From Coriaria nepalensis (lineage: Eukaryota > Streptophyta > Magnoliopsida > Cucurbitales > Coriariaceae), in assembly GCA_027186245.1 (NCBI GenBank), contig CP114498.1, forward strand, positions 7,501-71,500: a DNA stretch of 64,000 nt, read 5' to 3'. Positions 12,001 to 26,540 of this stretch are shown here, one piece after another (the first letter of the stretch is position 1; the number at the start of each line of letters is the position of its first letter). The notes under the pieces were generated by a model, which searched no databases, was not told the origin of the DNA, and saw only the letters and a program-made list of their open reading frames with translations. A program made the translations under genes and the position numbers.

Positions 12001-15000
12001 CATATATACTTCCTCCATTAGATCTCCATTCTGAAATACATTCTTGACATCCGGTTGGAAAAGAGGCCAATCTACATTTGTAGCTAGTGAAAGTAAGACC
12101 TGGACACTGTTTAGTTTTGCTACTGGAGCAAATGTTTCTTCATAATCAATACCAAAAGACTGAGTAAAGCCTTTGGCAACCAATCGAGCTTTGAATCTAT
12201 CCACATTCCCATCATCTCTGTACTTCACTGTGAATATCCACTTACAACCCATGTTTGTACTTCCTGATGGTAATTCAGTAACTTCCCATGTTTCATTCCT
12301 CTCCAGTGCCTCAATTTAATCACAAACAACTGCTTTCCATTCTGGAGATTTGAGTGCTTCTGGTATGTTGTTTGGAATCTGAATTTTGTCTATTTAGACA
12401 CAAATGCCCTAAAATTGGGTGATAGCCCTTGATAGGACACAAAATTGCATATAGAGTGCTTTGTACATGATCTAACACCTTTCCATAATGCAATAGGCCA
12501 ATTAATATCATCATTTTCTAACTCGGTAGGAGAAGAGTCGGAATTAGTGTTACCTTAAAGGTCTTCATTTGGCCTTGGATCAGAGTCTGACTCATGGATC
12601 TGCTCATGATGTACTAGGGGTTATGTTTCCACTTGACTTCTTTTCCTTCTTGAGTAAGTAAAGAGATCAGTGTTCTGTTGAATAGTATCTAGAAGTGAAT
12701 GAGAGTTTTGAGTAGGATGGGGGTTGGGAATAGAATCTTGTACAAAACTATCTAGACTACCTATGTGATAGCTTCAGCTTCACCAGAAGGATATGGTGAG
12801 GTAGTTTGGTGGGGTCCATGTTCTATGTCCCAAAGCTGATATTCTTGTATAAAGTGGTTCTCCCCCTGAATGTCAGGTTTGGGATAAAACAGTTGTTGTT
12901 CAAAAAATGTGGCATCCATTGAATTGTAGTATTTTTGTGTACAGGGAGAGTAGCACTTGTACCCTTTCTGATTTGATGAGTATCCCAAGAAAATACATTT
13001 GATTGCTCTAGGATCAAGCTTGCTTCTAGTCGGATTGTGAATATGGACAAAGGCAAAGCAGCCAAATACCTTGAGAGGGACAGAGGTAATGAGGAATGTG
13101 TGTGGATAAGGCTCAAGGAGGGTCTGACATGGTGTATGGAATTTGAGAATCCGAAAGGGCATTCTGTTGATGAGGTAGGCGGGTGGTGAGAATGATATCA
13201 CCCCAATGGTGCTTCGAGACATGGGATGATAACATGAGTGATCTTGCAACAACTAACAAATGTTTGTTTTTTCTTTCTACAATCCCATTCTATTGAGGTG
13301 TATCCACACATGAGCTTTGGTGGACAATTCCTTGTTCCAGTAGATATGTGCTAAGAGATGATGTAAAGTACTTTTTAGCATTATCAGACCTTAAAACTTG
13401 TATCTTAGCTTGAAACTTAGTCTTAACCATAGGGTTGAAATTTATGAAAATTTAGCCCACTTCTTACTTTTCTTTCATGAGAAACACTCATGTCATCCTT
13501 GTGTGATCATCTATTAGGGTGATGAACCAACGGGCACCCGTGTCGTTTTTTACTCTAGAGGGTCCATATACATCACTATGAATCATGGAGAAAGGTTGGG
13601 ATGTTTTGTAGAGTTGGTTAGGGAAGGTATTTCGGGTGTGTTTTGAGAGGTGACAGATTTCACAATGAAAATCAAATGAACTTTTATTAAAGAATAATGA
13701 TGGAAATAATTTCTAGAGATACATAAAGTTTGGGTGGCCTAACCGGTAGTGCCATAACATTACTAGACTATCTTTAGGATATCGACTAATAGGACTACTT
13801 TGACTTCTAGACACTAAACAATCTGACTTGCAACAATCCACTAAAGGATCAAAGACATTAAGTAGATACAACCTCAAGTACATCTTAGCATTGCCAATCG
13901 TCTTCCCCGAATCCAAATCCTGAAATTCACACGAGTATGGAAGAAATTTATTAACACAATTATTATCTCGAGTGAGTTTACTAATAGATAATAAGTTGCA
14001 GTCTAGATTTGGAACTAAAAAAATCAAGTTTAGAGTAAGATCTTTTGATATTGTGATGGATCCTAAATCGGGCACCTTTGAAAGTGAGCCTTCTGCAATT
14101 CTGACAGTAAGATTTTCATGGGAATGAGTAAAATTACTAAATATAATTTTATCACCAGTCATATAGTTTGATGCTCCGAAGTCCACAATCCATGGATTGT
14201 CCTTCTCTTTCGTAGTATTTATAGTAATTGCAAATTCACTTTTTTGGGCTATGGACCCGATTCCAATAATGGAGGAGGGTGGTGAGGATGATGTTGGATG
14301 ACTAAATAGCTTCTTTAGTAGATCAAGTTGTTTCATGTTGAACACGTTGGATTCACATGTTATAGTAGGTTCTTCCATGCAGATATGGTTTCCACGGCCT
14401 TCTTTGTTGTGAGGAGGTCGTGATGGCTTCCGGTCAGCTAGTTTTCCATGGATTTTCCAGCATGTGTCTTTAACATGTCCAGGCTTTCGGCAATGCTCAC
14501 ACCATGGTCATTCCTTCCTTTGTCGATTCTCACTTGGTTGATACTAAGTGCCTCTAACAACTAAGGCTGAGACTTCCATTAGTGCTTGAGTGAGATTTCA
14601 TCATTACCCTTTTCCTGCTTTCCTCTTTCCTTACTTCAGAAAAGGACTCTTTTACATTCGACGGAGGTTTATAGCCTAGGATTCTCCCTCTTACTTCATC
14701 CAGATTCTGGTTCAGTCCAATTAAGAACTTGTACAATCTCTTCATTTCAACAATTTGCTTATACAACAGTGCACTTCCATGAATGGATCTCACACAAGTC
14801 AAGTTGTTGTCAGTAGCGGGTAAGGGCATTGTAGTTTTGAGTTATAGTCAAGTCTCATTGCCGTAAGCCATGTAGGTTGCTCTTTATCTCAAATTGTTCC
14901 GAGGTATTCTCATTGTTAAAGTAGGTCTCCTTAATTGCCTCCCAGATCTCCATATAGTAGAAAGTTTTCTCCAATGTCATTAGTCATGGAGTTGATGAGC

Positions 15001-16844
15001 CATGACATGACCATACTGCTTTCAGCCTTCCATACTCTAAACTTCGGATCATCTTTTTCTGGTTTAGTTACCTCACCAGATGGATATTCATCCTTTCCTC
15101 TGCCGCAGATGTACATCATTACTGAATGAGACCATTGAACATAATTGTTCACATTCAGTTTGTGCCCTATAATGATGACCTGATTGCTTTTCGAGTTTCC
15201 ATGGTTGCCACCGACCATGGTTTCGTGATTTGAGATGTTTTCTAGGTTTGAAGTAGAAGAAGAACCCAGTTTTTCTATAGCCATCCCGTATTTCGTCACG
15301 AGGGATTGAGTTGCTAGAGTTCAGAGAATATGATGCTCTGATAACATATGAATTTTAGAGGTAAAGGAATTATATTCAATTCTTTTAATTTACATCTTAG
15401 GTTCCCTTATATAGGAGAGAAACCCTAGTATAACTACAGAAAATGTCCTAAACAGAAACAATTAGAATCCCTAGAAATCAGCAACTAATTAGTAACTAAT
15501 CAGCAAACAAATCAAACTGATTTGTTTGCTAGAATCTTAAATATATTCTACACTAGAACATTAGAATTAGTCTCAGGATGCCACTTAATTTAAAGGTTGT
15601 TGCCTTTGCACTGAAAATTGAGCTTCTAAATTATGAAGTCTCAGTATACTAAATGCCTTTCCAGGTCGATTTCGTTGTTGCTTACATTATATTTTGCTAG
15701 AAGGACATGAGCGTAAGGTCTTGCACTCGCCAAAATAATTTACAACTCATCTCGATCCCCACATGGAATGGGCTCCCAAAATTACCTATTAATGATTTCA
15801 AAAATTCTGAAAAGCATTTTTACTTTGAAATATTAAAGTTTGATGTAATTATTATAGAGATGTTAAAATACAACTGGACTACTAAGATTCACAAACTTAA
15901 TTCTTAATTCGTAATGTTGGCATAGAATAGTGTGGGTTTTTGCGATTGAAGCGGGTTTTACTGATATTTGGTCATGAACAACATTTTCTCAGGAAGCTTT
16001 GTAGTTTCCCAGACAATGTTTCGTATTTAAAGAGTGTGACAATCCAAAGTTTCTTACCTCTGTACCAACCAAGATAATAGCTAAATCCACAGGCGGGTGT
16101 TCTTTCTGCTCGCACTAAGTAATTCCCAAAAAAAATTATAAGAATGGAAATAAAGTAAAAGGTTCAGAGATATATTTGATTATAAAGAGCAAAATGTCGA
16201 GATTGGAAGAAACAAAAAGCAATGAGATGGATGAATCAGTGCAACAGTAGAAGAAGTCACAGCACCAGGAAGCTCGACCAGCCCCCATCATGGAGTACAG
16301 ATTTCGCAAGATCCTTTGGAGACAGGGTCTGATAATGTACATCGTGCTTCAGTCTGTTGTTTAAGAACCTGTGGACAGAATCATATCATCTGATTTTTGG
16401 CCAGAAGCCATGAACTTAAGTTCAGAATTGTAGAAAATAGTATAGAAACACATGCTTCTCAAGTTCAGAATCGGGAATCGGGTTTGCAAAACAATTGTAG
16501 GAGCGAATCCAACTCCTCTCAAGTGAGTTGCATCCGGGTAGGGGCTAGTCTGACTATACTACAAGATAGCTAGTCCGATCAGCAGAATAATTTTGCGAAT
16601 TATTGAAGGGACATCACCATCCCTTCAGCCAACTCAAATAAGTAACCAAGCAGGAGAATGGAGAAAAAACTTGTATATAAAAAAAAACAGAAGGCACGTA
16701 CTGGGTGTGGTCCCGGTTTGGAGACCAGAGAAACGCTGGAGCAGTAGACTCCACGGACAGCGCCTGTTGAACAACAGATGCTACCACGAGTATCAAACCC
16801 ACCGCATACATAGCTCCCTGCTTCTTCATCTTTCTAGCTCCCAT
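9046..16844 (-). CDS. Type I membrane protein of uncharacterised plant family (At3g13410/At1g55546-like)
   Basis: Eight coding exons join in phase: 16702-16844, 16266-16368, 16058-16114, 10256-10318, 9943-10170, 9711-9822, 9399-9625 and 9046-9138, giving 341 residues. Exon 1 encodes a signal peptide (core AVGLILVVASVVQQALS) then PAFLWSP. The lumenal part includes YQTLSPKDLAKSVLHDGGWS, PPVDLAIILVGTE, SSNFSMAFPYV, a CGH/SCSIED segment and EVLYVSDPSR. The last exon encodes one membrane span (GFAFLIILLAGLCCMMG) and the short tail DTPTRFEAPQDS. Translation may instead start at 16829 (MKKQG), because TAG just upstream looks like the acceptor of a 5' UTR intron whose GTGAGT donor is at 17031-17036. 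The family resembles V-ATPase accessory subunits in layout, but its role is unknown to me. Intron 3 is about 5.7 kb because of a copia insertion. Confidence 0.88.
10663..10860 (-). repeat. 3' LTR of the intronic copia element
   Basis: The 198 bp repeat matches 15347-15552 over nearly its full length. It lies next to the polypurine tract, making it the 3' LTR in the element's own orientation. Confidence 0.92.
11279..15299 (-). pseudogene. Decayed copia Gag-Pol
   Basis: The expected copia order reads along the minus strand in broken frames. Gag: 14931-15299 with VNNYVQWSHSVMMYICGRGK, continuing at 14554-14829. Gag-pre-integrase: 13713-14378, ending LWHYRLGHPNF. Integrase C-terminal part: 12761-13252 with LKVFGCFAFVH and FLGYSS. 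Reverse transcriptase: 11779-12252 with GCKWIF, RFKARLVAKGFTQ and DYEETFAPVAK. RT end and RNase H: 11279-11860. The RT active-site YVDD is gone: the frame reads VYVLF then stop, and the next frame CVCIILTGDN. Many stops and shifts show it is dead. Confidence 0.9.
15347..15552 (-). repeat. 5' LTR of the intronic copia element
   Basis: The 206 bp repeat matches 10663-10860, with a short insertion around ATCAAACTGATTTG. It adjoins the primer-binding site at 15335-15346, making it the 5' LTR. Confidence 0.92.
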
Positions 16845-17498
16845 ACATAAAAAAGAAGAAAGGAAAGGAAATCAAATCAAATCCAATAATTCATTGAGAA
16901 TAAATAAAAATAATAATAAACGCAGATCGGGAAGGATTGGATCCTCAAACAACGAATTTATATAATGAAAAGCAAATTCGTAGGAACTTGAATCTTGTAA
17001 GAATTAGAATTCGCAGCCAAAATCAGATATACTCACCGGAGCCAGAGGAACAGATCAATCAATTTGGGTGTCCGTAGCATTTTATTCCTCTTCCCGATGA
17101 TGAACGATGAAAGATGATAGGAATCCTGAGTGTTCCTCTCCAATACTTTTTTTTTTTTTTTCCTTTTTTTCCTTTTCCCTCTTGTGGTCATCTTCTTCCC
17201 GGGAAGGGGTTAAGATCGATGGGAATATATGGGGTAGGCCCAAATCGACATATCCATCGATTGATGGAGGCCCAAGAGAGAAGGGTAGAAATTGAAGGTC
17301 CGATCCAGTAAGCGGCATTGAATAAAAACAAGAAACTTGTGAATTCGGGTGCTGCAGCAGCGCTTTAGTGAATAGTCACGTGAGGAGCATTAATCTTAAG
17401 CAGTTGGAGATTATACATTTATTTATACATATACATATTAGACATACTGACATCCACAGTGAGGACGTAGCAAGCAGGTGGGGTGGGGGGTTGTGATC

Positions 17499-18191
17499 AT
17501 GGGAAAAGGCATCAGAAGAAGTTTGTGCAAAGGAGATGGCTCTACCTCTACTCTCAATCCCCAAAAACTTCTTTTTAGTAAGCCCGGCCCTGGAAAGAGG
17601 ATTAGTACCCACCCGTTCCTCACTGACGGGGATGTTGAGGATGACGATGATTCATTGGAACTGGAAGATGAGGAAATGGCCGTTAGAAGAGCAAAACTCC
17701 TCCGCCACTACGACTACTACATGCATAGCAATATCAACATCATTAATGACGTAGACCGGAAGAAGAAGCAGCAGCAGCTGCAGCAACAGGAGGGAAGGAG
17801 GATGTCTTGTGTTAACAATTCAGATATACTACGGTCAGCACGGAATGCAGCCTTGAATCACTATCCTCGCTTCTCTCTGGATGGAAAGGATGCCATGTAC
17901 CGCTCTTCCTTCACCAGCGCCCACAAACCCCCCAATTCTACTGCTACTGCTGCTGCTGCTGCTACTACTACATTCTCTTTCATTATTCCACCACCAATCA
18001 CTGCATCTAGTACTGTATTACCATCTAAGCCTACCCGGGAGGCCCTTGTGTGGCGCAAACCGGGGGTGGTAGCCCAGTTGATGGGGCTAGATGCCATGCC
18101 AGTGCCTCTCAGCATACTCATGAAAACCCACAACCTTAGGAGCAGAGTTCATCATCAGAGGTTTCATTGCAATCCCAATACTTTTCGTTGA
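17499..18191 (+). CDS. Short TRM/LONGIFOLIA-like protein with DUF3741 motif
   Basis: Intronless frame of 230 residues from MGKGIRRSL; an in-frame ATG seven codons upstream is possible, but the later one starts a common plant pattern. Features in order: a basic N-terminus; an acidic stretch (DVEDDDDSLELEDEE); a glutamine/lysine patch; Ala/Thr homopolymers; and, near residue 195, GVVAQLMGLDAMP. The last matches the conserved DUF3741-associated motif (often VIARLMGLE) of TRM/LONGIFOLIA proteins that bind TONNEAU1 and organise cortical microtubules. The typical protein is several times longer with further motifs, so this is either a short family member or a fragment. It is divergent from the membrane-protein gene. 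The motif is clear; the function is inferred. Confidence 0.72.
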   Translation: MGKGIRRSLCKGDGSTSTLNPQKLLFSKPGPGKRISTHPFLTDGDVEDDDDSLELEDEEMAVRRAKLLRHYDYYMHSNINIINDVDRKKKQQQLQQQEGRRMSCVNNSDILRSARNAALNHYPRFSLDGKDAMYRSSFTSAHKPPNSTATAAAAATTTFSFIIPPPITASSTVLPSKPTREALVWRKPGVVAQLMGLDAMPVPLSILMKTHNLRSRVHHQRFHCNPNTFR

Positions 18192-18464
18192 TGTTTTCAT
18201 GCTTACTTTTGTATGCCATATTATATATATATATGTTACTCTGAAATCTTACCTATCAAACATAGGTATATATTTTAATATCAATTTCATATTACTGGCA
18301 AACCTCGTCTGGTCCGCTGGTTCAAATCGGTAAGAGTACATTTAAAACTTTAAACAAATGCATATATCCATACCGACGAAATAAATGTTCGTACATCTTT
18401 ATTTTCAGTTTGATTCTTTCGCAGCTCCAAGTAGTTTCTCAACACTTCAATTCTCTTCACTCTA

Positions 18465-21400
18465 TCACACGGGGACTCCAAAGTCAGATATCCTCATTAT
18501 CCTTTTGTCCACCAAAATCCTCTCTCGCTTCAGAAGTGACGTCATTGAAGCGACCTAAATTGGAGAGAGAGATGCTACAAATTGATCAGATCTACATGAA
18601 ATAAACATTTGAAGTTATCAAAGACCGATACTAATGATTAGTGTTCACCTCAGCCCGAAGTGTCAAAGCCTCCCTACCATAAATTTCCCGCAGTCCATCC
18701 ATCAAATCTGCATAAAGTGAAATATAGAGGGGGCATAGTCATACCATAAGATCTTGAATTTACTTAGAATGATGAAATTGAATGAAAAAAAAAAACAATT
18801 TTAAATACATTTACGAACTGTCAACGTGAATACAAACGTAGTCGACAGACAAAGCACTTGTTTTATCAAGGTCCTATGGTTAGAAGTAGTGCAACCAACT
18901 GTTATACTTCATATCTGCTGAGAGGAAAATCTCGTTTCCTTTTTAGGAGACTGAAGCTATAATATTTTCTTTCATACTGAGATCCCAAATTCACGAATCA
19001 CTCACACTTCAAATAACCTATCAAACAACTTAAGGAAACCGTGAATTTAGTTGCTTTGGAAGATTCTTTTAGCTGATAGATTATTCCCTCTAGGCTGTAT
19101 TACGGTCACCACAACCATAAAATGTCTCATAAACAACTGGGAACCAAAATTCAAAATAAAAGATGGATCAAGGATTCATGCATTCATGTAAGCATACCTT
19201 CTGCTTGGGCTTCAACTTTGTAAACTGATTTTGCAAGACGACGAAACTGACTTCCAGCATTCCTGCACATGCGAGCAATCAGGCAAACTATAAATTACAC
19301 CTAAATTTTACACATGCCATGATCAACAAACTACTTCTACCTTAGCTCTGTATGGCCGTATTTCATATCCTTTTCAGCCAGGGCAGCCCTTTCGAGCAGT
19401 TTGCTGGTCTCTTTCTTCACTAAATCAACTGAAATGTTCAATTCTTTCACCTGCTTCTCTGCTCTAACAGATTTCGCCTACGCACAGAAAGAGGAGAGAA
19501 GGGAAGGAAAAATATTAAGAGAAAGGGGCAAACCAAAAAAAAAAAAAAAGGAAAGAGACGTGTGGGGAGTTTGATCTAACTCCCCAAAAAAAACCATTTT
19601 TCTTCTATCCAACATCTCCCATCATTCTTTATCATTCTCAAATCCCATACAAGGGCTAAGATTTGATTTCAACTAATATCTAATTAGCAAAGTGAATAAT
19701 TCCCCGGGTGCCTTTGTGGTGTTATAGGTTACCGTGTTGGGTAAATTTGTATTTCTGTTTCTTGGCAAAGAAGTATTCATAAAATATAAGGAAAAATATT
19801 TTAATGTTGACGCAGCTCAAAAAAAATACAGCTCTTGCTTCATGTACAACAGGCACAGGTTGTACTTACGTGCATCTCCAACAACTATTTTCCAAATGAC
19901 ACACAATGAAACTGGCTACAGTACCCCTAATGGTAGACCACCTGGTTTGGGTTACCTGTATTTCCACGGTTATTTATTGAAACTAGCCAGCTAATAAGCT
20001 ATATCAGCAAATCATCATTGCCATGCTACGATTTTATTAGCTATGCCTTGAGGATTGTTATATTCTATAGGTTTTAGTTAAAAATGGCATGTTATACAGC
20101 ATAAGACATCCGAAAGAAACCAAGATATTTGTAGTGAAAACTGGTGGAGAAGGAAGTATAAATGGAATCATGAAATAAAAAGGGAAGAACCTCTTCACTC
20201 TGAAGTTGGCCCAAGGTACGACGAAACAAAAATCTTCTTGGTCCTGCATACATGATGCAAACCAAAAATGATTAATCCACTTGATACTTCCACTTGTTTA
20301 TGGGGAAGACAAATTTAATAAACGTCCAACATACTTCTTTCCTAAATATAGAAAAACACATATAAAAGTCTCAGAATATTTAATCTTAGATATTCATGCA
20401 TTAATCATTGCCCAGCTTCCCTCTTTTGTTTTAAACAGTTTATACATGACTCATATTGAGGCTCCTATGCTATTTCCGAATCACTTCCGTTCCCATAGCA
20501 GTTAAATTACATCTCATTGTTCAACTTTATGGTCAATACTTCAAACTTCAAAGTTTATTTATGATGCAGTTCGATGATGATCACAGAAAGAGTAAAGGTG
20601 ACTTATACTAGACGTGCCAGAACAGTATGTATGCTACTTTCTGATCAAGGAAATTATGCCAGCTTCTATTTATCTATTTCAAAAATTAACATAATAAGCA
20701 AGACACTAGAGATTGAGGCAAGAAATTCTATGCTATCTAAGAATCCATAAAAGTTCGATCAGAATATCACTAAGGGGGAAAACAAGTTAAATTGGAGAAT
20801 ATTTTTAAATGGAGAAAAGATTGGAAAAAATAATAACAGCACAGTGAGAGTCACTGGACGCACAGAATCATTTTGAAAAAAGAATATACACCATACCCCG
20901 CATAAGGAGGATGCCAACTGTCAGAGGGACGCCGATTGCTGCCGCTGGATGATCCCTTGCATTGCTAAGTTCAACTGTAGACCAGATTAAACCATTTCTA
21001 AAATGTCAATACACACTCATACAAATTTATATACACGGATAATTCTCGCCAAACTATCTAGGAACAAAATTGATCAAGCCTTCCAAACATCCTTCATAAC
21101 AGAAGATATGGATAGGGAGAAGTCTTCGAAGAGTTGAAGCCAACAGTCAACACAGCATAACTATTGATCCGATATAGCAATCAAAACTCAAATGAATATT
21201 TTCAAGGACGGGGTTTCACATAATGATCTTCTACTCTTAGCATTGTGATGCAACTCTTTTAATTTTCTGCAATTAAGGTCATGGGATTCTTATTCTCGCA
21301 GCATTTAATAAAGTACAGATGATTTACCAGAAGTACACCATTTTATAGTGAAAGGAATTTCTCAGTTGAACTCTAAAATAATTTAGGATAAAAAGTAAAA

Positions 21401-22079
21401 GAGGACTTAAGAAACTGAAAAGGAGACCTTTAACTTTGTTGAAGAAGGCATCTTCATATGCTCTATACTGACTCATTATATGTGGTACAAAATCCTGTAA
21501 AAAGAGAAAGAAAAAGGAAATGAACAACACAGACAAACAAAAGAAACTCATGCCAGTCTATGAAAAGGTAAAGGATGAAGGGCGTAAAACGTGAGTTTGT
21601 ATACTGTTGTTCAAATCGATGTCAAGTTCGGACAAATAATAACCAATAATACCAACAAAATGGCATCTTCTATTAGATAGTGATTGCTTCGGCTACAAAA
21701 GTAGCCCAACCTAAATCAGTCGGCGGAGTCTTATCGTAGGCAAAGATTAAAAGAAAGAATATGAAGTAATAAGAAAATAAAATGAAGAGGTAATAGTAAC
21801 AAAAGGGAAAAAGAGTTGAGAGCGTACTTGAAAGGAGCGGAGATGGGAGGAAGAGCTGAGTTGGAGAGAACGAGCGGAACGAATTGCAGAATCCTTTGAT
21901 TGCATGACAGTACGCTGCAGATCCTCCGCCATTGATACTACTGACGATGATGATGCTCCGGTTTCAGCTGTTGGCTTTTTGTGGTGCTGATCTTCGTCGG
22001 CCGCCATTTTCCTGGTGGCTTTGAGCCTACTGCTCACAGCACTGTTGATCCCTGCCTCTGAGAGAGCTTTTGAGGTCAA
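18465..22079 (-). CDS. RHIP1: RGS1-HXK1-interacting protein 1 (RHIP1)-like
   Basis: Eight exons join in phase: 21828-22079, 21428-21494, 20897-20974, 20191-20243, 19341-19477, 19198-19262, 18649-18707 and 18465-18554. This gives 266 residues, or 242 if translation starts at MAADEDQ (22007). Key blocks are [40 protein letters not shown], a hydrophobic [17 protein letters not shown] segment (likely membrane-associated), [17 protein letters not shown], a long coiled coil ([20 protein letters not shown]) and a final [13 protein letters not shown]...SDFGVPV exon. The exon 7 frame runs to a stop if unspliced, but GAG|GTGAAC to TTTAG|GTCGCT restores the conserved C-terminus. In Arabidopsis RHIP1 bridges the RGS1 glucose sensor/G-protein regulator and hexokinase 1. 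Assignment rests on remembered sequence. Confidence 0.88.
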
Positions 22080-22672
22080 GTTGAATATTGAGCAGCTGGA
22101 AAGAAATTGAGAGAGAGAGAGAGAGAGAGAGTACAGTCACGCGCCGCCGGGGCTCGTATCAAAAAGTGTGTTCGGAGTAAATGGAACGGGGGCAAGTGAG
22201 CCGGCTCGACTGAGAGTTACACCCCACCTAATGGTCAAATATAGATACATACAAGGATTACAAATGACGTACATTAATGGGGCCCACCTCCTTATCCCCC
22301 CCACCCGTAAATAATTAATATATATATATATACGTATTTGCTCATGTTACTGCTACTACCGGCGAGCGGGCAGATTTCAGGAAATACCGGAATAGAACCG
22401 AGAGAATGTATATATATATATATAAGTCGAATACATTTTGCAGCGCTTTGCTTTGTGTGATTTCTTCAATGTAGTCCTACCCCGCCAAAACGCTCCAATT
22501 TCTCTGAATCCTTTTGCCAGTTTCCTCCTTCATTCTTCGACGTTGTTGTTTAGAAAGAGGTCAAGACGTTCCCACGGAGAGAGGAGGGAATTTAAATAAT
22601 CATTTCAACTCGGTTGGGACACTACAGAGGTGGTGGCGGTAGTGCTTCTGGTCGTGGTAGTGGTTGTGGTCG
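22080..22672. promoter_or_regulatory. Divergent intergenic region between RHIP1 and the AGTRAP-like gene
   Basis: Both genes face away from here, so it should contain both promoters. It holds a GA microsatellite at about 22108-22131 in the likely RHIP1 leader and TA runs near 22318-22332 and 22410-22424. No gene was found. Confidence 0.5.
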
Positions 22673-22831
22673 TGGTTGTGGTTGTGGTTGTGGTTGTGGT
22701 TGTGGTTGTGGTTGTGGTTGTGGTTGTGGTTGTGGTTGTGGTTGTGGTTGTGGTTGTGGTTGTGGTTGTGGTTGTGGTTGTGGTTGTGGTTGTGGTTGTG
22801 GTTGTGGTTGTGGTTGTGGTTGTGGTTGTGG
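22673..22831 (+). repeat. GGTTGT hexamer minisatellite
   Basis: About 26 nearly perfect GGTTGT units sit between the RHIP1 promoter and the first exon of the AGTRAP-like gene, likely in its promoter or 5' leader. All three plus frames read through it (Gly-Cys, Val-Val or Trp-Leu repeats), and Asn-His repeats appear on the other strand. These frames are products of the repeat. Confidence 0.95.
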
Positions 22832-22877
22832 CGGTACAAGAGAGTGCGAGGGCTGGTTCGGTGTATATGTATGGTAT

Positions 22878-26030
<3,153 letters not shown>

Positions 26031-26540
26031 GTTTGGAGTTTGGCACCTTTGGATAATTTCATCTTAGTGTGGCTTGGGTCCTTGATTGTTTGGAGGTTTG
26101 TTTACGATGGTGTAAAGGAGTGGGCTCTGTACAGTTCCCGATTGGTATGAAACATATTATTTTTTCCTGGGTGAAAGCAGGCATCACAGAGTTATATATA
26201 GGGAGTTGAGTTAATAGTACGGAGTAGAGAGATTTGCGTAAAAGCTTTTGTGACATGAGGATGAATGAAACCCGTGGGGCTACTTAAAAGTAATGCTTGA
26301 TTCTTATACATTGCATCACTTTAAGGACGAGCTAGGCTCTTTTTTGGAACGGTGAATGAATGAATATTGGGCAAAGTTCCTATTTTTCGGCCATTGAACA
26401 TGTGAAACACGACAACTGTTACTGCAGGACACTGTGTACAACAGCTTTTAGAATTCTCCCATCTGTTATTTATGAAATGGAAGTAACAGCAGCAGCCTGA
26501 ATTTAAATGTGGATACACGCCGGCTGGGTGTTTAAAAGTC
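26031..26540. other. 3' flank of the AGTRAP-like gene
   Basis: The stop codon is followed by ordinary AT-rich 3' untranslated-like sequence until the satellite-like array begins near 26540. No gene was seen. Confidence 0.5.

Larger units (their letters stand above)
10663..15552 (-). mobile_element. Ty1-copia LTR retrotransposon in intron 3
   Basis: Two ~200 bp LTRs bound the element, both TGTAGA...TTCA[CT]A when read on the minus strand. Five-base flanks CTGGA (10658-10662) and CTAGA (15553-15557) are a target-site duplication with one difference. A primer-binding site close to the initiator-Met tRNA complement (TGTTATCAGAGC, normally TGGTATCAGAGC) adjoins the right LTR. A polypurine tract (CTTGAGGGGGAG) adjoins the left LTR. 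The element has the same orientation as the host gene, so its LTR signals could affect host transcripts. It is decayed and almost certainly immobile. Confidence 0.93.

Noticed and set aside
18631..18648. Stop codon after LRAEVNTNH as the end of RHIP1
   Set aside because: GTGAAC works as a donor, and the exon at 18465-18554 restores the conserved C-terminus in phase.
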